DNA of 47,441 nucleotides, taken from Hyphomicrobiales bacterium. Its GTDB lineage: Bacteria; Pseudomonadota; Alphaproteobacteria; Rhizobiales; Ancalomicrobiaceae. The stretch spans positions 1 through 47,441 of the forward strand of contig JAJTBO010000026.1 of NCBI GenBank assembly GCA_021286855.1. The letters are read 5' to 3'. Shown piece by piece: positions 1 through 7,971 of the stretch. Under the pieces are notes generated by a model. That model worked only from the letters and a program-made list of their open reading frames with translations, had not been told where the DNA came from and made no database searches. The stretch's first letter is position 1; each line of letters starts with the position of its first letter. Both the position numbers and the translations under genes were made by a program.

Positions 1-56
1 TGCTCTTACCCGACGACTTCATCCTCGGGCAGACGGTCCCCGCCGGAGGGATACGA

Positions 57-82
57 AAACGCCGCCCGGAGGGGCGGCGTTT
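57..82. terminator. Bidirectional intrinsic terminator downstream of ccoG
   Basis: A perfect 11-bp inverted repeat (57-67 against 72-82) encloses a 4-base loop. T-rich sequence lies just outside each arm, so it can terminate in both directions. It lies 24 bases beyond the ccoG stop on the minus strand. It therefore probably ends the ccoG transcript and may also end a plus-strand transcript entering from outside the window. The first 56 bases show no feature I can identify. Confidence 0.75.
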
Positions 83-106
83 CCTTTCGTTTCGAGCGGC
101 GTCGTG

Positions 107-1570
107 TCACGGCGCCTTGAAGAAGTCCTTGGCCGTCGCCGTCTCGCGTCCGCCCTGTTCGGTGACGCGGAAGACGACGTCGGTCGACTTGTCCTTCAAC
201 TCGGCGCCGGAGATGAGCACCGCGGCGCGCACTTCGCGGGTCTGGTCGGCGCCGACGTGGATCAGCGGACGGCCGTCGACGTTCTGGTCGATGCCGACCA
301 CCTCGAGCCGGGCCGAGGCCGGAACGCCCTCGACCGACAGCAGGAAGTGGCGCTCGTGGCCGACGCGGTTGAGGAGGCGAATGGTGTAGCCGTTGCGCAC
401 CGAACCGTCGGAGTTCTGCACGTAGAGCGGATTGCGGTCGTGCAGCACGTTCACGCCGGCGTTGCCGCGCGAAATGAACGTATAGGCCATGAAGCCGAGC
501 ACGCCGGAGATCAGCACCGCATAGAGGATCGTGCGCGGGCGGATGACCCGGTAGATCGGGGCGAGGCCCTGTTTGCGGCGGTCGAAGTTGATCGGCGTGT
601 CATAGGCGATCAGGCCGGTCGGACGGCCGAGCTTCGACATGATCGAGGTGCAGGCGTCGATGCACAGGCCGCACTGGATGCAGGAGAGCTGCGAGCCCAT
701 GCGGATGTCGGTGCCGGTGGGGCAGACCGCGACGCACTGATAGCAATCGACGCAGTCGCCCACCGTCTGGCCGGCCGCCTTCGCCTTCTTGCCTTCCTTC
801 ACCGAGGCGCGCGGCTCGCCGCGATCGTCGCGATAGGAGACGTTGAGGGCGTATTCGTCGGTCATCGCCGCCTGGATGCGCGGCCACGGGCAGGCGTAGA
901 TGCAGACCTGCTCGCGCATGTAGCCCGCGAAGAACCAGGTGGTGAAGGTCAGGATGCCGATCCAGATGTAGGCGATCTTCGGCGCCTGGAGGGTGACGAG
1001 CTGGACGATCAGAGTCGGGGCGTCGGTGAAGTAGAGCACCCAGGCGCCGCCGGTCGCCATGGCGATGAAGCCCCAGGCGATCCACTTCATCAGCTTCTTG
1101 CCGAAATAGGCGCCGTTCTTCGGCCCTTCGTCGAGCTTGATGCGGTCGCGCCGGTCGCCTTCGATCAACCGTTCGACGGCGAGGAAGAGGTCGGTCCACA
1201 CCGTCTGCCAGCACAGATAGCCGCACCACACGCGTCCGGCCACTGCGGTGAGCAGGAACAGCGTGAAGGCGGCGGTGATCAGCAGGCCGGTGAAGTAGTA
1301 GACTTCCTGCGGCCAGATCTCGATGAAGAAGAAGTAGAAGCGCCGTCCGGGCAGATCCGCCAGCACCGCCTGGTTCGGCAGTCCCGGGCCGCGGTCCCAG
1401 CGGATGAAGGGCATGACGTAGTAGATCGTGAGGAGGATCGCGACGATCGCCCACTTCACCTTGCGGACGGTACCCTGCACGGCGGCCGGGTAGACCTTGA
1501 TGTGTTCCTGATAGAAGCTCTCTTCCATCGCGTCGGTGGGGTGCGAGGGCTTCTCGAACGCCTTGGCCAT
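107..1570 (-). CDS. ccoG: Cytochrome c oxidase accessory protein CcoG (FixG family)
   Basis: A 487-residue polytopic membrane iron-sulfur protein. The CcoG/FixG family helps assemble the cbb3-type cytochrome oxidase and is linked to copper handling for CcoN. Membrane segments are visible around residues 40-55, 92-112, 163-181 and 198-214, with one near the C-terminal third. Cysteine motifs include C116/C120 (WCGYLC), C223/C227 (CIYACPW), and two ferredoxin-type clusters at C273-C283 and C297-C307; a C-terminal periplasmic-type domain follows. The open frame extends further upstream, but I chose ATG 1570 because GGAGA precedes it and the family length fits. It is divergent from the DUF502 gene. 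The terminator directly after it and the lack of cco genes on its 5' side suggest a single-gene transcript here. Confidence 0.95.
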   Translation of the reverse strand: MAKAFEKPSHPTDAMEESFYQEHIKVYPAAVQGTVRKVKWAIVAILLTIYYVMPFIRWDRGPGLPNQAVLADLPGRRFYFFFIEIWPQEVYYFTGLLITAAFTLFLLTAVAGRVWCGYLCWQTVWTDLFLAVERLIEGDRRDRIKLDEGPKNGAYFGKKLMKWIAWGFIAMATGGAWVLYFTDAPTLIVQLVTLQAPKIAYIWIGILTFTTWFFAGYMREQVCIYACPWPRIQAAMTDEYALNVSYRDDRGEPRASVKEGKKAKAAGQTVGDCVDCYQCVAVCPTGTDIRMGSQLSCIQCGLCIDACTSIMSKLGRPTGLIAYDTPINFDRRKQGLAPIYRVIRPRTILYAVLISGVLGFMAYTFISRGNAGVNVLHDRNPLYVQNSDGSVRNGYTIRLLNRVGHERHFLLSVEGVPASARLEVVGIDQNVDGRPLIHVGADQTREVRAAVLISGAELKDKSTDVVFRVTEQGGRETATAKDFFKAP

Positions 1571-1813
1571 CGGGCGGGTCTCCGATCGTGATTGCCGGCC
1601 CCTTGTTCGTCGGGGCATCGCAGACGACTGTGCAGGGACCGGGGCCGCCGATCCATGCGCGAAATCAAATATGTTCGACATAAAATCCAACTTTGTCTCA
1701 ACGGCAAGAACCAATGTTCCGATCGGTGGTTCTGCGGAGGCGAGACTTGATCGCGGGGCGAAGCGGGATAGGCTGAAATTCGTGATCGAACCGGGACGGA
1801 GCCGGCGGCGTCG

Positions 1814-2533
1814 ATGACCGTGCCTCAGGACGAAGAACCGATCAAGACGACGTGGCGGGCGCGCCTGCGCAACCATTTCGTCACCGGTCTGGTGGTGGTC
1901 GGCCCGCTCGCCATCACCGTCTACATCGCCCGCAGCTTCCTCGAATGGGTCGACGCGACGGTCAAGCCCCTGATCCCGGCGGCCTGGAACCCCGATCACT
2001 ACCTGCCCTTCGCGGTGCCCGGATTCGGCCTCCTGGTGGCGCTCCTCGGCATCACCCTGCTCGGCGCGGCGACCGCCAGCCTGGTCGGCCGCACGCTGCT
2101 CTCCTACGGCGAGGATCTGGTCGGCCGCATGCCCTTCGTGCGGCCGGTCTATCGGACGCTGAAACAGGTCTTCCAGACCTTCGTCTCGACCCGCGACCAG
2201 AGCTTTCGCGAGGTCGGGCTGATCGAATGGCCGCGCGCCGGGGTGTGGTCGTTGGTCTTCGTCTCCGGACCGGCGAAGGGCGAGGTGGCGGCGAGGCTCT
2301 CGGCCGAGCGACCCGAGGTCGGCGTCGAGGACTGGCTCACGGTCTTCATCCCGACGACGCCGAACCCGACCGGCGGCTACGTCATGTTCCTGCCGAAGGC
2401 CGAGGTGCGCATCCTGGAGATGAGCGTCGAGGACGGCGCGAAGCTGGTCATCTCCGGCGGAATCGTCACGCCGGAACGACCGGCGGCGGCTGATCCGACG
2501 GAGGCTCCCGCCGCTCCAGCCGATCCTGCATGA
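1814..2533 (+). CDS. DUF502 family membrane protein
   Basis: This 239-residue protein matches the DUF502 family of inner-membrane proteins, whose function is unknown. Two hydrophobic segments are visible at about residues 24-42 and 66-88. They are followed by a soluble domain with the family-like stretches GRMPFVRPVYRTLKQ and VFIPTTPNPTGGY. The C-terminus is Ala/Pro-rich and low complexity. DUF502 genes are commonly found near recG and mfd in Alphaproteobacteria, which matches recG about 0.8 kb away. The start at ATG 1814 has only a weak Shine-Dalgarno sequence (GGAG about 12 bases upstream). Its 3' end overlaps the convergent DUF1003 gene by 68 bp. Confidence 0.9.
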   Translation: MTVPQDEEPIKTTWRARLRNHFVTGLVVVGPLAITVYIARSFLEWVDATVKPLIPAAWNPDHYLPFAVPGFGLLVALLGITLLGAATASLVGRTLLSYGEDLVGRMPFVRPVYRTLKQVFQTFVSTRDQSFREVGLIEWPRAGVWSLVFVSGPAKGEVAARLSAERPEVGVEDWLTVFIPTTPNPTGGYVMFLPKAEVRILEMSVEDGAKLVISGGIVTPERPAAADPTEAPAAPADPA

Positions 2534-3221
2534 TCTCGATCTGCATCTGCTGGATTTCGGCGAGCCGTTGCCATTGATGCGTCAGGAGGTGGTCGATCTT
2601 CTCGTGCAGGTTCCGGATCTCGAGTTCGGCCTTGAGATTGACCCGATAGTCGTTCTCCGAGCGGAGCCGGTCCTTCGCCTCCTGCCGCTTCTGGCTCATC
2701 ATGATGATCGGCGCCTGGACGGCGGCGAGGCACGACAGCACCAGATTGAGCAGGATGAACGGATAGGGGTCGAAGGCCCGCGCCGCCATGACCAGATTGA
2801 CCGCCATCCAGACGACGAGGATCACGGCGAAGACCGTGATGAAGGTCCACGAGCCGCCGAAGTTCGCCACCGCGTCGGCGGAGCGCTCGCCGAGGGTGCG
2901 ATCCTCGGCGTAGTCGGCGGCGACGTCGGTCGAGATCGTGTCGGCATGGGCGATCGAGGCGGCGACCTGCGCCTCGAGCGCGTTGAGTTCGCCGTGTTCG
3001 GCGGCGATCATGTCGCGAATGTAGCGGTCGCGCCGCTCGGCGACGGCGGCGCGCGAAATCAGCGCCTCGTGCGGCAGATCGGGCCGCTCGCGCAGGATCG
3101 CGTCGGCGAGCCCGGGGGTGAGCGCATAGAGCGGCACCAGATCGCGGCGCGCATGCTCGACGCCGGTCAGGGCGCAGGGCAGGCGGACGTTGCGATCGAC
3201 GTGGTGATGATGGCCGGACAC
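2466..3221 (-). CDS. DUF1003 domain-containing membrane protein
   Basis: This 251-residue protein fits the DUF1003 family of membrane proteins of unknown function. The N-terminus is soluble, with a His run after the start. Two membrane helices follow at roughly residues 123-145 and 152-173, separated by the family-typical FDPYPFILLN segment. A charged helical region after the second helix contains SQKRQEAKDRLRSENDY and ends in a likely coiled coil. The start codon is GTG at 3221, with AAAGGAA upstream. The last 68 bp overlap the 3' end of the DUF502 gene on the other strand. The gene is separated from recG by two long perfect palindromes. Confidence 0.9.
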   Translation of the reverse strand: MSGHHHHVDRNVRLPCALTGVEHARRDLVPLYALTPGLADAILRERPDLPHEALISRAAVAERRDRYIRDMIAAEHGELNALEAQVAASIAHADTISTDVAADYAEDRTLGERSADAVANFGGSWTFITVFAVILVVWMAVNLVMAARAFDPYPFILLNLVLSCLAAVQAPIIMMSQKRQEAKDRLRSENDYRVNLKAELEIRNLHEKIDHLLTHQWQRLAEIQQMQIEIMQDRLERREPPSDQPPPVVPA

Positions 3222-3248
3222 GTCCGTTCCTTTCGCGACTCATAATAG

Positions 3249-3284
3249 GCTCCTGAAATTCGGACAGGTCCGAATTTCAGGAGC
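3249..3284. repeat. 17-bp perfect palindrome (hairpin) A
   Basis: Arms 3249-3265 and 3268-3284 are perfect reverse complements (GCTCCTGAAATTCGGAC and its complement) with a 2-base centre. There is no T tract, so it is not a canonical intrinsic terminator. It sits just upstream of the DUF1003 start and resembles palindrome B in core sequence (TCCTGAA-ATTCGG against TCGTGAA-GTTTCG), so the two may belong to one intergenic repeat family. A transcription-factor operator is an alternative. Confidence 0.7.
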
Positions 3285-3325
3285 GTTACGGCCTGACCGG
3301 CCGACGCCCGTTCGGGCTCGCCTTC

Positions 3326-3362
3326 ACTCGTGAAGTTTCGAATGGGTCGAAACTTCACGAGT
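3326..3362. repeat. 16-bp perfect palindrome (hairpin) B, 3' of recG
   Basis: Arms 3326-3341 and 3347-3362 are perfect reverse complements around the loop ATGGG. The element begins only 6 bases after the recG stop on the minus strand, so it could protect or end the recG transcript. No U-run follows it. It is the partner of palindrome A about 40 bp away. Confidence 0.7.
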
Positions 3363-3368
3363 TCGGTC

Positions 3369-5480
3369 TCAACCCGCCTCGACCAGGCGGATCCCCCGAT
3401 CCTGATCGAACAAATGCAGCAGAATGCGGAGCGCCCGCCCGCGCGGGGCGGCGAGACCCGAATCGCGCGCGAGAACCAGCCGGGCGTCGTCGCGCGCCGC
3501 CGCCAAGAGCTCGCCGTCGCGGTCGAGCCGGGCGATGCGGAAACCGGGCAGGCCGGACTGCTTGACGCCGAGCACGTCGCCGCCGCCTCTGAGCTCGAGG
3601 TCCTTCTCGGCGATGAGGAAGCCGTCGTCGGTCGCCCGCATGATTTCGAGGCGCGCCTTGGCGGTCTCACCGAGCGGGCCCTTGTAGACGAGCAGGCACG
3701 AAGAGGCCTCCGAGCCGCGCCCGACCCGGCCGCGCAACTGGTGCAGCTGAGCGAGGCCGAAGCGTTCGGCGTGTTCGATCACCATGATCGTCGCGTCGGG
3801 CACGTCGACGCCGACCTCGATCACGGTGGTGGCGACGAGGAGACGGGTCTCGCCCTCCTGGAAGGCGCGCATCGCCGCGTCCTTCTCTTCCGCCTTCATC
3901 TTGCCGTGGACGAGGCCGACGACCGGGCCCAACACGCGGGTGAGATCCTCGTAGCGCTCGACCGCCGCGGCGAGATCGACGACCTCGCTCTCCTCGACCA
4001 GCGGCGACACCCAATAGACCTTGGCCCCGTTGGCGATGGCGCGGCCGAGGCTCTCGACGATCTCGCCCATCCGCTCGGACGAGGCGAGCCGGGTGGCGAT
4101 CGGTTGCCGGCCGGCCGGCTTCTCGGTCAGGCGCGACACGTCGAGGTCGCCGAAGAAGCTCATCATCAGGGTGCGCGGGATCGGCGTCGCGGTCATCACC
4201 AGGAGGTCGGTCGCTCGGCCCTTCGAGGTCAGGGCGAGGCGTTGATGGACGCCGAAACGGTGCTGTTCGTCGACGACGGCGAGCGCCAGATCGGCGAACT
4301 CGACCGGCCCCTGGAACAGCGCGTGGGTGCCGACCAGGATCTTCACGTCGCCGGAGGCGAGGCGGACGAGGATGCGCTCGCGCTCCTTGCCCTTCTCTCG
4401 GCCGGTCAGGATCGCCCATTCGACGCCGGCGGCCTCGGCCAAAGGCGCGAGCGAACGGGCATGCTGACGGGCGAGGAGATCGGTCGGGGCCATGATCGCC
4501 GCCTGACCGCCGGCCTCCACCGCCATCGCCGCCGCCATCACCGCGACCAGCGTCTTGCCCGCCCCGACGTCGCCCTGGAGCAGGCGGAGCATCCGTTCGG
4601 GCCGGGCGAGATCGGCGCGGATGTCCTCGATCGCCTGCTCCTGGCTCGCCGTCGGCCGGAAGGGCAGGGCGTCGAGAATGCGCGAGGAGAGCTCGCCGGT
4701 GGCGATGCGCGGCGTCTTCACCGCCCGTTTCGCCGAGGCGCGGACCAGCGCCAGGGTCAGCTGCTGGGCCAGCAACTCGTCATAGGCGAGGCGTCGGCGC
4801 GCCGGATCGTCCGCTTCGAGGTCGATCGGTCCGTCGGGGTGATGCAGCGTCGAAAGCGCAGAGCCGAAGTCGGGAAAGCGCTCCCGCGCCAGCCAATCGG
4901 GATCCTGCCACTCGGGGAGGTGGGGGAGGCGTTCGAGGGCGCGGCCGACCGCGCGTGCGATCGCCTTGGAGGTCAGCCCCTCGGTCTGCGGATAGACCGG
5001 CTCGACGAGCGGCAACGTCGAGAACTCGGCCTCGGTCGCGACGAGATCGGGATGGACCATCTGCGGGCTGCGGTTGAACCATTCGACCCGCCCGGAGACC
5101 CAGCGCTTCTCGCCCTCCGGATAGAGCTTCGTCAGCCAATCGGCGCGCGGCGAGAAATAGACGAGCGCGATGTCGCCGGTCTCGTCCCAGGCGATCACCT
5201 TGTACGGCGCGCGGCTGCCGCGCGAGGGGGCGCGATGTTCGGCGACGGTGACGAGAATGGTCGAGATCTCGCCGTCGAGCGCCTCGCCGATCTTCGGCGT
5301 CTTGCGTCGATCGATCACCGCCACCGGCAGATGGAAGAGGAGGTCGACGATCCGCGCCTCGCCGCCGGGGATCGGATTGGCCCCGGCGAGCAGCCGATCC
5401 CAGAGCGCGACCGTCTTCGGCCCGACGCCCGGCAGGCTCCTCAGACCAGCGAAGAGGGGCGTCAGGATCTCGGGGCGCAT
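3369..5480 (-). CDS. recG: ATP-dependent DNA helicase RecG
   Basis: RecG is a monomeric branch-migrating helicase that remodels stalled replication forks and Holliday junctions. The 703-residue length is normal for the family. The N-terminal wedge/OB region starts with a helix-hairpin-like LRSLPGVGPKT segment. The helicase core has Walker A GDVGAGKT, the DEQH box in DEQHRFGVHQR, motif III MTATPIPRT, and the C-terminal QLRGRVGRG motif. The C-terminal LLAAARDDARLVL region is typical of RecG. The start at ATG 5480 is the first in-frame Met at the usual N-terminus. The gene is divergent from a small HTH-like gene 140 bp away. Confidence 0.97.
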   Translation of the reverse strand: MRPEILTPLFAGLRSLPGVGPKTVALWDRLLAGANPIPGGEARIVDLLFHLPVAVIDRRKTPKIGEALDGEISTILVTVAEHRAPSRGSRAPYKVIAWDETGDIALVYFSPRADWLTKLYPEGEKRWVSGRVEWFNRSPQMVHPDLVATEAEFSTLPLVEPVYPQTEGLTSKAIARAVGRALERLPHLPEWQDPDWLARERFPDFGSALSTLHHPDGPIDLEADDPARRRLAYDELLAQQLTLALVRASAKRAVKTPRIATGELSSRILDALPFRPTASQEQAIEDIRADLARPERMLRLLQGDVGAGKTLVAVMAAAMAVEAGGQAAIMAPTDLLARQHARSLAPLAEAAGVEWAILTGREKGKERERILVRLASGDVKILVGTHALFQGPVEFADLALAVVDEQHRFGVHQRLALTSKGRATDLLVMTATPIPRTLMMSFFGDLDVSRLTEKPAGRQPIATRLASSERMGEIVESLGRAIANGAKVYWVSPLVEESEVVDLAAAVERYEDLTRVLGPVVGLVHGKMKAEEKDAAMRAFQEGETRLLVATTVIEVGVDVPDATIMVIEHAERFGLAQLHQLRGRVGRGSEASSCLLVYKGPLGETAKARLEIMRATDDGFLIAEKDLELRGGGDVLGVKQSGLPGFRIARLDRDGELLAAARDDARLVLARDSGLAAPRGRALRILLHLFDQDRGIRLVEAG

Positions 5481-5620
5481 GCGGGTCCCGTGGGTTCGAT
5501 CGATGCGGATTCTCGATATGTTCTAGCAGGAAGCGGCCGACGAGGGGAGGGGGAGGGGGACGACGTCGACAAATACCCGCAAAGATGGTGTGATGCGCGC
5601 AGTGCGGGTGGAGGTTCGAC

Positions 5621-6079
5621 ATGACGAACCGGGACGTCGTCTTGAGCCACGTGCTGGAATGGAGCTTCGGCGGACGGCCGTTTTCCCTGCGAACCGTCGG
5701 CGCGCTGGCGGTCCTGACGACGCCGGACGGTCAGATCCTCGAGCTCGCTCGTGACGAATGGGCGGCCTTGGCGAAGGCGATCGCCGAAAGCGGCCTCGCC
5801 GGCGCGCGCTGTGAGCCGAAGCGCAAGCCGCCGGCGAACACCGGTCGGCCTTGGACCGAGGAACTCGATCGTCTGTTGGTGACGAGCTGGCGCACCGGCG
5901 CTTCCGTTTCCGCTCTTGCGAGGGATTTCGAACGTACGGAGGGCGCGATCGCCAGCCGTCTCGTCCGTCTCGGCGAAATCCGCTACGCGCCGAGCCACGG
6001 GGGCGACGCGGCTGCGCCGCTCACCGCCCATGCTCCGGATCTCGCCGTTCGATCTCTCGGAACGTCCGGGCGCGGTTGA
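5621..6079 (+). CDS. Small protein with a C-terminal SANT/HTH-like DNA-binding module
   Basis: This 152-residue protein is not a family I can name with certainty. Residues about 76-120 form a compact helical module (PWTEELDRLL, then SVSALARDF, then TEGAIASRLVRLG). It resembles the Myb/SANT- or GcrA-like helix-turn-helix found at the ends of several bacterial DNA-binding proteins. The first 60 residues look like a small alpha/beta domain without a recognisable motif, and the C-terminal 30 residues are low complexity. ATG 5621 is preceded by GGTGGAGG. It is divergent from recG and convergent with the tiny gene at 6092-6304. A role in transcription or DNA binding is inference only. Confidence 0.7.
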   Translation: MTNRDVVLSHVLEWSFGGRPFSLRTVGALAVLTTPDGQILELARDEWAALAKAIAESGLAGARCEPKRKPPANTGRPWTEELDRLLVTSWRTGASVSALARDFERTEGAIASRLVRLGEIRYAPSHGGDAAAPLTAHAPDLAVRSLGTSGRG

Positions 6080-6091
6080 GACGACATCGGG

Positions 6092-6304
6092 TCACGCCTC
6101 CGGCCGCTCCGCCCAGGCGACCATCGCCGCGCCCCAGGCTCGCGCCGTGTCGCGGTCGAGGTCGAGCTGGGTGATCCGGTGGCCCTCGCGCACGATCACC
6201 CGGAGCAACTCCATGCCGCCGTCGAAGGTCACTTCCTCGAGCCGCACCTCGCGGCGATAGGGCGCGGCGAAGGTTTCCAGCGGTTTGCGCGCGACGTCGG
6301 TCAT
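6092..6304 (-). CDS. Tiny conserved-looking protein, last gene of the dioxygenase operon
   Basis: This 70-residue protein has no assigned function that I can support. It is acidic/basic mixed with no membrane segment. Its pattern (PYRREVRLEEVTFDGGMELLRVIVREG, then a short LDLDRDTA helix and WGAAMVAWAE) looks like a compact beta-sheet-plus-helix domain. Its ATG overlaps the stop of the upstream 73-residue gene (ATGA), so the two are likely translationally coupled. Both follow the TauD-like dioxygenase gene within a few bases. Codon use is normal for the region, which supports a real gene. Confidence 0.75.
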   Translation of the reverse strand: MTDVARKPLETFAAPYRREVRLEEVTFDGGMELLRVIVREGHRITQLDLDRDTARAWGAAMVAWAERPEA

Positions 6305-6522
6305 TTCGCCGCTCCGGGTTCGGAGAAGGTCGGCACGCCGGCGCGGTAGAAGACCAGCTCCAGCCGCTTCTGCCAGTCGCGCGGCGTGTCGGGATAGTCC
6401 GGCTTCAGGTCCATGTGCAGCACGATCATGCCGTCGTGCGCCGCGGCCTCGACCAGCTTCTCGAGCTCGATATAGGAGGTGATCTCGCGGTGCGAGATGA
6501 TCAGGTCGGAGAGGGCGGCCAT
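6301..6522 (-). CDS. Tiny uncharacterised protein between dioxygenase and 70-aa gene
   Basis: This 73-residue soluble protein belongs to no family I recognise. It contains HMDLKPDYPDTPRDWQKRLE in the middle, an amphipathic helix at residues 17-28 (YIELEKLVEAAA), and a C-terminal FYRAGVPTFSEPG. The start ATG 6522 lies 5 bases after the dioxygenase stop, with a GAGG-type ribosome site inside the end of that gene. Its stop overlaps the next gene's start by 4 bases. The tight packing of three genes suggests one mRNA and possibly one complex or pathway. No function can be given. Confidence 0.75.
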   Translation of the reverse strand: MAALSDLIISHREITSYIELEKLVEAAAHDGMIVLHMDLKPDYPDTPRDWQKRLELVFYRAGVPTFSEPGAAK

Positions 6523-6527
6523 GGCGT

Positions 6528-7526
6528 TCAGACCTCGACAGGGGGAAGGGCGATGCGATCGTAGGAGCGCAGACGAAGCAGGAGGCGGCCCTCGCCGGGT
6601 TCCTCTGCGTCGACGAAGCCGCTGCGGTCGTGCAGGACGTTGTCGGCGAGAAGACCCATGCCGGGCTCGAGACGCAATCGGACGATCGACGGATCGTCGG
6701 CCATGATCTCGACCAGCGCCGCCACGGCGGCCCGCGTCGCCGCGTCGTCGCGCCAGGCGATGTGACGCTTGCGCGCGGTGTAGCGCATGCCGAGCCGGCC
6801 GGTCGCCGGATCGACGAAGAACACCGGTCCGACGGTCTCGCCGCGCACCGTTCCGTCCTCCTCGACGCAGGGCGGGATCGACATCGCGTCGTCGCGCATC
6901 AGGGCCGCGACGAAGGCGGGATCGCGGTCGCGGAGGCGGATATAGGCGATGTCGGGGTCCATCAGGGCGTTGACGCCGCCTTCGCGGCCCGGCCGCACGC
7001 AGTGCAGGACCATCGACTGGATCGCCCGATCCGCCCCGTCCCAGGCGTAGTAACCATCGGTATGCCAGCCGATCGGACGGTCGGAATAGGGGATGAAACC
7101 GGCCTGCCGCGGCGCGTCGGTGACCCGGATCGCGACGATCCCGTCCGCGCCGGCCGAGCGATGGCTCTCGAACCGGGTGAGGCCGCAGGCGCGCGTGAAG
7201 GCGGCGACGGCCGCGCGCGATCCCGCCTCGTCGAGCGGCGCGGTGCGGTAGAGGGCCATGTTCGACCGCGCCAGGGCCTTGTCCAATCTCGCGATTTCGT
7301 CGGCGCTCGGATGCGCGAGGTCGGCGACGTCGATGATCTCAGGGGCTGCGGCGGGCAGGGAATCGGCGAGCTTCGCGGCGCGCCAGGCTCGCCACGCCGG
7401 CTCGTCGTCGAGCGCGAACGGCCCGTGCTCGGGAAGACGCGGCGGCGACGTCGATTCCCGGTCCGGCCCTTGTCCAGACCCCTGAAATGTCGAAATGCAT
7501 TCGGACGCGATTCGAACCGCTTCCAT
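6528..7526 (-). CDS. TauD/TfdA-family Fe(II)/2-oxoglutarate dioxygenase
   Basis: A non-haem iron oxygenase of the TauD/TfdA (taurine or gamma-butyrobetaine dioxygenase-like) superfamily, 332 residues. The iron facial triad is visible as H155-x-D157 (GWHTDG) and H299 (NVLHDRSGF). R318 or R320 in RLLLRLR is a candidate for binding 2-oxoglutarate. The open frame extends 60 codons upstream, but ATG 7526 has GGGAGGAG 8-14 bases ahead and marks where the protein-like sequence begins. The substrate cannot be read from the sequence. The adjoining sulfur-oxidation genes make an organosulfonate or other sulfur compound plausible, since TauD releases sulfite from taurine. It heads an operon with two tiny genes, divergent from dsrA. 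Confidence 0.88.
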   Translation of the reverse strand: MEAVRIASECISTFQGSGQGPDRESTSPPRLPEHGPFALDDEPAWRAWRAAKLADSLPAAAPEIIDVADLAHPSADEIARLDKALARSNMALYRTAPLDEAGSRAAVAAFTRACGLTRFESHRSAGADGIVAIRVTDAPRQAGFIPYSDRPIGWHTDGYYAWDGADRAIQSMVLHCVRPGREGGVNALMDPDIAYIRLRDRDPAFVAALMRDDAMSIPPCVEEDGTVRGETVGPVFFVDPATGRLGMRYTARKRHIAWRDDAATRAAVAALVEIMADDPSIVRLRLEPGMGLLADNVLHDRSGFVDAEEPGEGRLLLRLRSYDRIALPPVEV

Positions 7527-7971
7527 GACCTCGTCTCCTCCCGCGCGGTCGCGATCTGACGTCGCTCTCCGCACTGCTCGCCCCCCATCGAGACCGGGCG
7601 AAACGCCGCCAGGGACGGCGTCTCCCCGCCTCTCGATGAAAAATATTTCAAACGATTCAATCGCCTGGAGAGAAAGTTCGAAACCCTGCGACGAACCTCT
7701 TTGCAAGTCTTCAAAATCAGAATAGCATCATATTCGTGCTCTCGCATATAAACGTTTCAGACGGGCCGCTCGAGCGATGCGAATCGATTGATGCGGAGGC
7801 GGGAGCGGAGATTTCATCGTCGGCCGAATTCGGACGGAAGCGCGGGCGACGGTGTCGGAATTTCAAAGAAGCCTCGTCGCCGACGCCCCTCGAGGGGCGC
7901 GGGACGGACGGGGCGCCAGGGGCCGATCCGACCTTCGGGGCGGATCGGGAAACGTTCGAAGGAGATGACCC
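7527..7971. promoter_or_regulatory. Divergent control region between the dioxygenase operon and dsrA
   Basis: 445 bp without a gene. The middle (about 7630-7760) is clearly A+T-richer than the surroundings, as expected of a regulatory region. A possible plus-strand promoter is TTGCAA (7701-7706) and TAGCAT (7723-7728) with a 16-bp gap, but the match is weak. Near dsrA a stem of 8 bp (7923-7930 with 7941-7948) lies in the presumed 5' leader. It is followed by GGAG at 7961-7964, 7 bases before the dsrA ATG. I see no recognisable operator for a named regulator. Confidence 0.4.

Noticed and set aside
104-1591. Long plus-strand open frame opposite ccoG
   Set aside because: Arg/Asp-rich chance frame of high-G+C DNA, fully covered by ccoG, which has clear motifs.
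1571-1813. Search for an FNR-type site upstream of ccoG
   Set aside because: No TTGAT-N4-ATCAA-like site found; the TATGT-TCG-ACATA palindrome near 1670 is too short to assign.
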